Positions 1 to 7,088 of a stretch of DNA of 64,000 bases are shown in pieces (the stretch's first letter is position 1; each line of letters starts with the position of its first letter). A model generated the notes under the pieces. That model made no database searches. It saw only the letters and a list, made by a program, of their open reading frames with translations, and was not told where the DNA came from. The translations under genes and the position numbers were made by a program. Location of the stretch: assembly GCF_019710745.1 (NCBI RefSeq), contig NZ_JAHKJW010000004.1, positions 124,001 through 188,000 of the forward strand, given 5' to 3'. Source of the DNA: Streptomyces beigongshangae (GTDB lineage Bacteria > Actinomycetota > Actinomycetes > Streptomycetales > Streptomycetaceae).

Positions 1-716
1 GGGGCGTACGAGGACTGCAGTTCCGCGGCGGCGGCCGTGGCCCCGCCGCCCTGGCTGTAGCCGTACAGCCCCACCGGGGAGCCGGCGGTGACCGAGCCGC
101 CCGCGACCGAGCGGGCCGCGCGCACGGCGTCCAGGACCGCGTGGGCCTCGTCGACCCGGTCGACGTAGGTGTGCAGCCGGTCCGTGGCGCCCAGGCCCGC
201 GTAGTCGGTGACGACCACGGCGGTCCCCTTCGCGAGGAGCCGGTAGATCGCGATGTCCTCGTAGCCGACGGAGACCGTCTCGCCGTTGAACCGCAGCGGG
301 TGTTCGAGGCCCATGGAGGCGGCGCACTGGTCGCCCTGGCCCAGGGTGCCGGGCGCCACCGCGACCAGGGGCCGCGGCCCGTCGCCCTTCCAGCGGGCCG
401 TCGGTTCGATGTACGCCCCGGTGACCGCGACCGGTTTCCCGTTCGAGTCGGTGGACTTGTACATCAGCCGGGTCGCGGTGCCCGGCAGGGGCCCGTGGAG
501 GCTGGGCAGGGACAGGGCCAGCGGGAGGGGTTCGCTGCGGACGAGCGTGCCGTTCGCGGCGGGCAGGGTGGCGGGCGGGTTGTAGAACGCCGGGATGGTG
601 ACGCCCCGGGACACGACCTCGTCCGCCGCCGGGGCGGCGGTGGCCGTGAGTGCCTGGGTGCCGAGGCAGGCGGCGGCGGTGACTGCCGCGGCGAGCAGTC
701 TTCTGCGTGCGGGCAT
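1..716 (-). CDS. Secreted lipase, alpha/beta-hydrolase (partial at window edge)
   Basis: About 238 codons are visible; the 3' part lies beyond the left edge. The product starts with an Arg-rich n-region and hydrophobic core (MPARRRLLAAAVTAAACLG) ending in an Ala-rich cleavage region near residue 30, so it should be exported. The body resembles the secretory lipase family (LIP, PF03583): PGT-x-GQGDQCA near residues 123-133 and the nucleophile elbow GYSQGG with Ser near residue 220. The catalytic Asp and His would be outside the window. ATG 716 is supported by AGGAGG 6-7 nt upstream. It is divergent from the MMPL exporter, and the intervening palindromes may control both. The ester substrate is not predictable. 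Confidence 0.85.
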   Translation of the reverse strand, partial: MPARRRLLAAAVTAAACLGTQALTATAAPAADEVVSRGVTIPAFYNPPATLPAANGTLVRSEPLPLALSLPSLHGPLPGTATRLMYKSTDSNGKPVAVTGAYIEPTARWKGDGPRPLVAVAPGTLGQGDQCAASMGLEHPLRFNGETVSVGYEDIAIYRLLAKGTAVVVTDYAGLGATDRLHTYVDRVDEAHAVLDAVRAARSVAGGSVTAGSPVGLYGYSQGGGATAAAAELQSSYA

Positions 717-784
717 GGCGGACCTCCTGTGGGGCGGCGGGCGGAGCGGCGCACGGGGCGCGGGTACGGGAGCGGTCCGGTCGG

Positions 785-841
785 AACTTACCTATGGGTA
801 AGTTACTCGCGGTAGCGGCAGAGTGGTTACGTTTCGGTAAC
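785..841. promoter_or_regulatory. Two TetR-type palindromes in the lipase/MMPL divergent region
   Basis: The 365-bp region between the lipase and MMPL starts contains a perfect inverted repeat, AACTTACC at 785-792 and GGTAAGTT at 797-804. A second, weaker one has arms GTTAC 826-830 and GTAAC 837-841. Both share a GTTAC/GTAA core, as expected of two sites for one dimeric repressor, most likely of the TetR family that often controls MMPL exporters (family assignment is inference). No regulator gene is adjacent in the window. The rest of the region up to 1081 shows nothing else recognisable. Confidence 0.55.
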
Positions 842-1081
842 TTGGCGCGCCGTCTCGCGGCGGAGCGACGACGGCCGATCGGGCCGCACCGGGGCGGGAC
901 CGGCCGGGCAAGACCAGGGTCGGAGACGGAAGCGTCCCCCGTCGTTCCCCAGGCGGACCCCGGGACCCGCCGCTACTGCAATCCGAGTAGCGGAATGTGT
1001 CGGCAGCCGCACGACGACAGGACACCCCTCCACCGGACAGCCTGGACGGACATTCGGCACCAGATGTGGAGACCTTCTGCC

Positions 1082-3322
1082 GTGGCTACTTTTCTCTATC
1101 GACTGGGCCGTCTGGCCTTCCGGCGTCGCTGGTACGTCGCCCTCGTGTGGGCGGCCGTCCTGGCCGCGGTCGGCCTCGGCGCGATCAAGGCCCCCGCCGC
1201 CGCCGACGAGGAGTTCTCGATGCCGGGCATCGAGTCCCAGAAGGCGTTCGACCTGATGGAGGAGCGCTTCCCCGGGACGTCGGCCGACGGCGCGACCGCC
1301 CGGGTCGTCTTCGTCGCACCGGACGGCGGGAAGGTCACCGCCGCCGGGAACAGGCGGGCCGTCGAGGAGGCGGTGACCGAACTGGCCGACGGTTCACAGG
1401 TCGCGAGCGTGGCCGACCCCTTCACGACGAAGGCGGTCAGCAAGGACGGCACGACGGCGTACGCGACCGTCGGCTACAAGGTCGGACCGAGCGAGCTGAC
1501 CGACGCCAGCAGGTCCCAGCTGGAGGAGACCCTCGTCGAGGCCCGCGACTCGGGGCTGACCGTCGAGGCCGGCGGCACCGCGATGGAGGCCGAGGGCGGA
1601 CCGGGCGGAGCGGCCGAGCTGATAGGCGTCGCGATGGCCGCGGTCGTCCTGCTGGTCACCTTCGGATCCCTCGCCGCGGCCGGGCTGCCGCTGCTGACCG
1701 CCCTGATCGGCGTCGGTGTGAGCATGGCCACGATCCTGACCCTGGCCAGCACCCTCGGCCTGTCCACGACGACCGGCACCCTCGCGATGATGCTCGGCCT
1801 CGCGGTGGGCATCGACTACGCCCTCTTCGTGGTCTCGCGCTACCGGGAGGAGCGCGCCCGCGGCCGTACGCCGCAGGAGGCGGCCGGGCTCGCGGCGGGT
1901 ACGGCGGGTTCGGCCGTCGTCTTCGCGGGACTCACCGTCGTCATCGCCCTCGCCGGGCTCGCGGTCGTCGGCATCCCGATGCTCACCAAGATGGGCCTGG
2001 CCGCCGCGGGCGCGGTCGTCGTGGGCGTACTGATCGCGCTGACGCTCGTCCCCGCACTCCTCGGCTTCTGGCCGAACGCCGTGCTCACGCGCCGGGCCCG
2101 CCGGAGCGGCCGCGCCGAGCAGGGGGCCGGTCCGCAGGAGCGCGGTCCCCGGGACGCCAAGGCCAACGGCGGCACCCGCTGGGCGCGGTTCGTGCTGCGC
2201 CGTCCCGTACCCGTGCTGCTTCTCGGGGTCGTGGGCCTCGGCGCCCTCGCCGTACCGATGACCGATCTGCAGCTGGGCATGCCCGGCGACGAGGCGAAGT
2301 CGACCTCCACCACCGAACGCCGGGCCTACGACGCGCTCGCCGAGGGCTTCGGGCCCGGCTTCAACGGCCCGCTGACGATCGTCGTGGACGCCGAGGGCGA
2401 CTCCGACCCCAAGGGCGCCGTGGAGGCGGTCGCCGAGGAGATCGGCGCCACGAAGGGCGTCGTGTCCGTCTCCCCGGCGCAGTTCAACGAGGCCGGTGAC
2501 ACGGCGGTGTTCTCGGTCGTGCCCGCCACCGCGCCGACCGACGAGAGGACCACGAACCTGGTGGAGACCATCCGCGGCGAGCGGCCCGGGGTCGAGTCCG
2601 GGACCGGGGCGACCTTCGAGGTCACCGGCACCACCGCCCTGAACATCGACATCTCCGACAAGGTCCAGGCGGCCCTGGTCCCGTACCTGGTCATCGTGGT
2701 CGGTCTGGCGATCCTGCTCCTGATGGTGGTGTTCCGTTCCCTGCTCGTCCCGCTGAAGGCCGCCCTCGGGTTCCTCCTGTCGGTGCTGGCCTCCCTCGGC
2801 GTGGTCGTCCTGGTCTTCCAGCAGGGCCACGGCGCCGGGATCCTGGGCGTGGAGCAGACCGGGCCGATCATGAGCCTGATGCCGATCTTCCTGGTGGGCA
2901 TCGTCTTCGGCCTGGCCATGGACTACGAGGTCTTCCTGGTCTCCCGGATGCGGGAGGCGTACGTCCACGGGGAGTCGCCCGACCAGGCGGTCGTCAGCGG
3001 GTTCAAGCACAGCGCCCGGGTCGTCGTGGCCGCCGCGCTGATCATGATCGCGGTCTTCGCCGGGTTCATCGGCGAGAGCGACCCGATGATCAAGATGATC
3101 GGCTTCGGGCTGGCCTCCGCCGTCCTCTTCGACGCCTTCGTCGTACGGATGGCGATCGTGCCCGCCGTCCTGGCCCTGCTCGGCCACCGGGCCTGGTGGC
3201 TGCCGCGTGCGCTGGACCGGCTGCTGCCCCGCGTCGACGTGGAGGGCGAGGCGCTCAACCGCGGACCCGCCGCGGCCCCGGCCCCCTCCGACACGGCCGA
3301 GCTGGAAGTGGCCCGCACCTGA
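1082..3322 (+). CDS. MMPL family RND-type transporter
   Basis: 746-residue membrane transporter of the MMPL branch of the RND superfamily, which exports lipids or hydrophobic metabolites using the proton gradient. One TM helix (residues about 20-37) precedes an extracytoplasmic loop. Then comes a five-helix bundle with the signature GLAVGIDYALFVVSRYREE, a second loop, and a matching C-terminal bundle with GLAMDYEVFLVSRMREAY. This is the internal duplication typical of the family, at about normal length. GTG 1082 gives the family-typical start (M)ATFLYRLGRLAFRR and has GGAGA about 10 nt upstream; an in-frame ATG at 1064 has no ribosome site. A strong terminator follows. Confidence 0.9.
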   Translation: MATFLYRLGRLAFRRRWYVALVWAAVLAAVGLGAIKAPAAADEEFSMPGIESQKAFDLMEERFPGTSADGATARVVFVAPDGGKVTAAGNRRAVEEAVTELADGSQVASVADPFTTKAVSKDGTTAYATVGYKVGPSELTDASRSQLEETLVEARDSGLTVEAGGTAMEAEGGPGGAAELIGVAMAAVVLLVTFGSLAAAGLPLLTALIGVGVSMATILTLASTLGLSTTTGTLAMMLGLAVGIDYALFVVSRYREERARGRTPQEAAGLAAGTAGSAVVFAGLTVVIALAGLAVVGIPMLTKMGLAAAGAVVVGVLIALTLVPALLGFWPNAVLTRRARRSGRAEQGAGPQERGPRDAKANGGTRWARFVLRRPVPVLLLGVVGLGALAVPMTDLQLGMPGDEAKSTSTTERRAYDALAEGFGPGFNGPLTIVVDAEGDSDPKGAVEAVAEEIGATKGVVSVSPAQFNEAGDTAVFSVVPATAPTDERTTNLVETIRGERPGVESGTGATFEVTGTTALNIDISDKVQAALVPYLVIVVGLAILLLMVVFRSLLVPLKAALGFLLSVLASLGVVVLVFQQGHGAGILGVEQTGPIMSLMPIFLVGIVFGLAMDYEVFLVSRMREAYVHGESPDQAVVSGFKHSARVVVAAALIMIAVFAGFIGESDPMIKMIGFGLASAVLFDAFVVRMAIVPAVLALLGHRAWWLPRALDRLLPRVDVEGEALNRGPAAAPAPSDTAELEVART

Positions 3323-3368
3323 CCCGTACCTGAGACGCACCTGAGACGGCCGCGCCCTCCCCGCGGCA

Positions 3369-3402
3369 GGGGCCGCCCGTGACGAACGACACGGGCGGCC
3401 CC
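3369..3402 (+). terminator. Terminator after MMPL gene
   Basis: Perfect 12-bp stem, 3369-3380 with 3391-3402 (GGGGCCGCCCGT and complement), with a 10-nt loop, 47 bp after the MMPL stop. There is no U-tract, as is usual in Streptomyces. It separates the exporter from the following kinase gene. Confidence 0.65.
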
Positions 3403-3552
3403 GTCGGCCGTACGCACCCGGAAGCGTCCACGATGGACACGGCGGGTTGCCGGGACTCCACCACGGAGTCCCGGCCGCCCACCACGGAGTCCGCCGCACG
3501 GCCCGTCGCACAACCCGCCGCACAGCCCGCCGGAAAAACCCCGGAGAGACCG

Positions 3553-4884
3553 ATGTCCAGCAGCCTGGAGCGCTACACGGACCGCTTCGAGCAGTACGCG
3601 GACCGCCATCCCCACGCCTTCGACGGGGTGCTGGTGCTGGCGCTGACGGGCTGCGCGGTCATGGGCAGCAACCTCACCCTGCCCGGCGCCGACCCGCCCG
3701 ACCGGGACCGGGCCGCGATCGTCCTCATGGGTGTCTCCTGCCTCGCCCTGCTCAAGTACCGCAGGTATCCGCGTACCGCCGTCGTCGTGACCGCCGGCTG
3801 CACCGTGGTCGCGGTCACCCTCGGATACCTGCTCACCCCCCTGCTGCTGGCACCCGTGATGGCCGCGCTCTACTGGCTGGCCACCCTCACCGATGCCAGG
3901 ACCACCCGTGTCTACGGCATCGCCGTCGCGGCGCCGCTGACGGTCGTGTACGCCGTCTCCGACTCCATGGACAGCCTCTCCCTGCTGCTCAGGACGATCG
4001 GGCCCTTCTTCTGGCTGCTGCTGCCGCTCGCCGCCGGCAACATGACCCGGCTGCGGCGCGCCTACCTGGCCTCGGTGCAGGCCCGTGCCGAACACGCCGA
4101 GCGCACGCGGGAGGAGGAGGCGCGGCTGCGCGTCACCGAGGAGCGCATGCGCATCGCCCGCGAACTGCACGACGTGGTCGCACACCACCTGGCGCTGGCC
4201 AACGCCCAGGCCGGTACCGCCGCCCATCTCGCGGTCAGCAACCCGGAGCAGTCGCGGAAGATCCTCGACGACCTGACCGGGACCACGTCCTCCGCGCTGC
4301 GCGAGCTGAAGGCGACGCTCGGGCTGCTGCGGCGGAGCGACGACCCGGCCGGCCCGTCGCTGGAGCCGTCCCCCGGCCTCGACTGCCTGCCGGACCTGGT
4401 CGCGGCGTGCGCGTCGGCGGGGGTCGCGGTCACGGTGACCACGGAGGGCGAGCCGCGGCCGCTGTCGCCCGGGGTGGACCTGACCGCGTTCCGGATCGTG
4501 CAGGAGGCGCTGACCAACGTGACCAAGCACGCGGGCGCGGAGACCGCGGAGGTGCGGCTCACGTACGTCACCTCCCGCCTCCTGATCACGGTCACCGACG
4601 ACGGGCCCGCCGGGGGCGCGCCCGCGGCCGTCCCCCTCGCCGCCGCGGTCGGGCCGGGCCGGGGGTTCGGGGTCATGGGGATGCGTGAACGGGCCCAGTC
4701 CATCGGGGGCGAACTCTGCGCGGGCCCGCGTCCCAGGGGCGGCTTCGAGGTCGTCACCGCGCTGCCGTTGCAACCGGAGCAACCGGAGCAACCGGAGCAA
4801 CCGGAGAGGTCGGGGACGTCGGGGACGGTGGGGGTCGCCGCCCCGGTGGGGACCGCCGGTTCCGCAGGAGGAGAGAAGCCATGA
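3553..4884 (+). CDS. NarL-type sensor histidine kinase
   Basis: 443-residue membrane kinase of the HPK7 group. Four to five hydrophobic segments fill residues 25-165 with no large extracellular sensor loop, suggesting a membrane or intramembrane signal. A helical linker leads to the HisKA_3 motif ELHDVVAHH (phosphoacceptor His about 206), then the N-box VQEALTNVTKHA and the G-box GRGFGVMGMRER of the ATPase domain. The tail carries a (PEQ)n repeat. ATG 3553 is chosen because GGAGAG lies 5 nt upstream and the upstream extension is low-complexity. It overlaps the response regulator by ATGA, so the two are translationally coupled. Confidence 0.88.
   Translation: MSSSLERYTDRFEQYADRHPHAFDGVLVLALTGCAVMGSNLTLPGADPPDRDRAAIVLMGVSCLALLKYRRYPRTAVVVTAGCTVVAVTLGYLLTPLLLAPVMAALYWLATLTDARTTRVYGIAVAAPLTVVYAVSDSMDSLSLLLRTIGPFFWLLLPLAAGNMTRLRRAYLASVQARAEHAERTREEEARLRVTEERMRIARELHDVVAHHLALANAQAGTAAHLAVSNPEQSRKILDDLTGTTSSALRELKATLGLLRRSDDPAGPSLEPSPGLDCLPDLVAACASAGVAVTVTTEGEPRPLSPGVDLTAFRIVQEALTNVTKHAGAETAEVRLTYVTSRLLITVTDDGPAGGAPAAVPLAAAVGPGRGFGVMGMRERAQSIGGELCAGPRPRGGFEVVTALPLQPEQPEQPEQPERSGTSGTVGVAAPVGTAGSAGGEKP
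4768..4803 (+). repeat. 9-bp tandem repeat in kinase C-terminus
   Basis: Four direct copies of a 9-bp unit (CAACCGGAG-like) encode Pro-Glu-Gln repeats at the extreme C-terminus of the kinase, after the ATPase domain. Slippage would change linker length in frame. Confidence 0.75.
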
Positions 4885-5561
4885 GCATCAAGGTGCTGCT
4901 GGCCGACGACCAGGCCCTGCTGCGGGCCACCTTCCGGATACTGATCGACTCCTGCGACGACATGACGGTGGTGGGCGAGGCGTCCGACGGCGCGGAGGCG
5001 GTGGATCTGACCCGTGCGCACCGCCCCGACATCGTCCTCATGGACATCCGCATGCCGGGCACGGACGGTCTCGTCGCCACGTCGGTCATCTGCGCCGACC
5101 CGGAACTCTCCGCGACCCGCGTCCTCATCCTGACCACCTTCGAGACCGAGGACTACGTCGCCCAGGCGCTGCGCGCGGGGGCCAGCGGCTTCCTCGGCAA
5201 GGACGTCACCGCCGACACCCTGCTCGCCGGGCTGCGGACCGTGACCTCGGGCGAGGCCCTGCTCTCGCCGGGCGCCACCCGCACGCTCATCACCCGCTTC
5301 CTCACGTCCCCCGAGCCCGGGAGCCACCTGGCACCCCCCGAGCGGCTGTCCGAGCTCACGGTGCGCGAACGCGAGGTGATGGCCCTGGCGGCGGAGGGCA
5401 GGTCCAACACCGAGATCGCCGAGGACCTCGTGGTCAGTCCGCTGACGGTACGGACCCATGTGCACCGCGCCATGACGAAGCTGGGCGCCCGGGACCGGGC
5501 CCAGCTGGTCGTCATCGCCTACCAGACGGGCCTGGTCCGGGCGGGACCGACCACACTCTGA
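4881..5561 (+). CDS. NarL/LuxR family response regulator
   Basis: 226-residue cognate regulator of the preceding kinase, inferred from the ATGA overlap. The receiver domain (residues 1-120) has the acidic pair D9-D10, phosphoacceptor D55 in LMDIRMPG, and the conserved Lys of GFLGKD. A C-terminal LuxR-type helix-turn-helix covers about residues 155-215 (ELTVREREVMALAAEGRSN; VRTHVHRAMTKLG). It should bind DNA as a phosphorylated dimer; the regulon is unknown. AGGAGGAGAG directly precedes the ATG. Confidence 0.92.
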   Translation: MSIKVLLADDQALLRATFRILIDSCDDMTVVGEASDGAEAVDLTRAHRPDIVLMDIRMPGTDGLVATSVICADPELSATRVLILTTFETEDYVAQALRAGASGFLGKDVTADTLLAGLRTVTSGEALLSPGATRTLITRFLTSPEPGSHLAPPERLSELTVREREVMALAAEGRSNTEIAEDLVVSPLTVRTHVHRAMTKLGARDRAQLVVIAYQTGLVRAGPTTL

Positions 5562-5579
5562 CCGCCGCGGTCCGGGTGA

Positions 5580-5611
5580 CCGCCGCGGTCCGGGTGTGCG
5601 GACCGCGGCGG
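5580..5611. terminator. Bidirectional terminator between convergent genes
   Basis: Perfect 12-bp inverted repeat, 5580-5591 with 5600-5611 (CCGCCGCGGTCC and complement), with an 8-nt loop. It sits between the response regulator and the convergent DUF4394 gene. Confidence 0.65.
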
Positions 5612-5649
5612 GTTCGTGGACCGGAGCGGTTTCGTGGACCGGGAAGGGA

Positions 5650-6525
5650 TCAGCTTCCGGTCAGGGAGACGGCCAGGTCCGTGATGTTCAGCGGGAACTG
5701 GCCGACGAGCGTCGGCTCCCCCGTGAAGATGTTCACGGTGTAGAGCGACGGCGTACCGGCGTTGTACGGCGTGAGCGAGGCGAAGGCGGTGTTCGCGGTC
5801 GTCCTGCCGTTGGTCAGGTCGCTGTAGATGTCCAGACCCGCGTCGGTGAGGGCGTCGAAGCCGAGGAGCCCGGTCGGGACGAGGTTGCCCTCGTTGGGCG
5901 GCGACTGGATGACGACCTGGTCGTTGAGCGTGTCGACGTCGGTCAGGGTGGTCCCGGTGGATCCGACCAGGTCGTTGTTCGTGTAGGCGGCGGCGGTCAC
6001 GCCCTGGGCCGCGGTGGTGGAGGGCGGGAAGTTCAGCATGGTGTCGGTGGCCGTGCTGCCGTCGTTCAGGTTGTGCCGCAGGTTCTGGCCGTAGTTGCTG
6101 AGCACCCGCAGCCGGTCGGCGGCCGGGTTGAAGTCGATGTCGAAGACCGTGCCGTAGAGCGCGACCTTGAGCTGGGAGACCTTGGTGACGACCACGTCGG
6201 GGGTGGCCGGCGGCATCGTGATCGTGTAGATGCCGCCCTTGTCGCCGAGGCCGTACAGGAGGCCGTTCTGCGCCCGGAAGTCGATCCCGACCAGCTTGGT
6301 GTCGCCGGAGAGGCCGGTGACGAGCCGGACCCAGTCGAGCACCTTCGGGTTGTCCGTCTTGAACGTGGCCATCAGGGTGCCGTCCCCGGTGATGCCGTAC
6401 GCCCGCAGGCTGGGGGTGGCGGCGGGGGCGGCGGAGCTGGAGCCGGGCGCGCTCACCGTGAGCGCGGCCGCGGCGGACACGACCGCCACCGCCGCCGCGA
6501 TTCTCTTCCTGAGTCCTGCCTTCAT
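5650..6525 (-). CDS. Secreted DUF4394-domain protein
   Basis: 291-residue secreted protein. A signal peptide (MKAGLRKRIAAAVAVVSAA, cleavage near SSSAAPA) is followed by one DUF4394 domain with family motifs: a YGITGDGTLMATF opening, TKLVGIDFRAQNGLLYGLGD, and FDIDFNPAADRLRVLSNYGQN. The repeat pattern suggests a beta-propeller-like fold, but the function of the family is not known. ATG 6525 is chosen over the upstream ATG at 6549 because GGGAGGGAACC is correctly placed before it and the residues start a proper signal sequence. It is transcribed toward the upstream two-component pair and ends at the shared terminator. Confidence 0.85.
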   Translation of the reverse strand: MKAGLRKRIAAAVAVVSAAAALTVSAPGSSSAAPAATPSLRAYGITGDGTLMATFKTDNPKVLDWVRLVTGLSGDTKLVGIDFRAQNGLLYGLGDKGGIYTITMPPATPDVVVTKVSQLKVALYGTVFDIDFNPAADRLRVLSNYGQNLRHNLNDGSTATDTMLNFPPSTTAAQGVTAAAYTNNDLVGSTGTTLTDVDTLNDQVVIQSPPNEGNLVPTGLLGFDALTDAGLDIYSDLTNGRTTANTAFASLTPYNAGTPSLYTVNIFTGEPTLVGQFPLNITDLAVSLTGS

Positions 6526-7088
6526 GATGGTTCCCTCCCGTTTGCTCATCTGCGTGATACGGAAAGAGTTCGTGTTTCCGGTGTCCGGACGGGCGCGGCG
6601 GAGCAGGGCGCCCTGGACGATGCCCCGTTACGGGGCGGGGGTGCGTTTCCCGCGGTACGGAAGTGCTCCGGGAGGCCCCGGAAGGAATGTCCCGGAAGGA
6701 ATGTGCCGGGAATGTCCCGGAAGGAATGTGCCGCCCGTGCCGGATCCTTTCCCGGAGCGGGTCCGCGGGTGGCTGCGCGATGTCCATTAAGCCCGGGCCG
6801 CGGCGGGCCCCACAAGCGGATCGAGCCGCGGGAACGCCCGGGCGAAGGAACTTTGCGCACTGTGACGAATCCGCCCTCGGCACACCCTCCACCGATTCAC
6901 CCGGAGTGATGGACACGCGTCCGCTCCTCGTCCGGCGGCCCTGAGCCCGGGCCCACGGGTGCCCACGGGTGCCCACGGGTGCCCGGGGCGTCGGCCGCGG
7001 CCCGCCCGTCTGCAACCCAGGTAAGAGACGCGAATCCATCTCCAGCCGGAGCCGCCCCCCTCACCTGCGGACCTAGCCTGGATCTGTC
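6526..7088. other. Gene-free region with two degenerate tandem repeat tracts
   Basis: No convincing gene lies between the DUF4394 start and the next kinase. Positions 6678-6729 carry three near-copies of a 14-bp unit (CCCGGAAGGAATGT) plus a truncated copy. Positions 6952-6981 carry three copies of the 10-bp unit GCCCACGGGT. The repeats may simply be replication slippage products; I see no other signal. Confidence 0.6.
7074..7079 (+). promoter_or_regulatory. Candidate -10 element, leaderless start of large kinase
   Basis: TAGCCT at 7074-7079 ends 9 nt before the ATG at 7089, and there is no Shine-Dalgarno sequence. This is the arrangement of leaderless Streptomyces genes. No clear -35 is visible. 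Confidence 0.35.

Noticed and set aside
1394..3523. Long open frame on the minus strand across the MMPL gene
   Set aside because: Composition is Gly/Arg/Asp/His-rich as expected of an antisense frame in high-GC DNA; it lacks motifs and overlaps a clear transporter gene.
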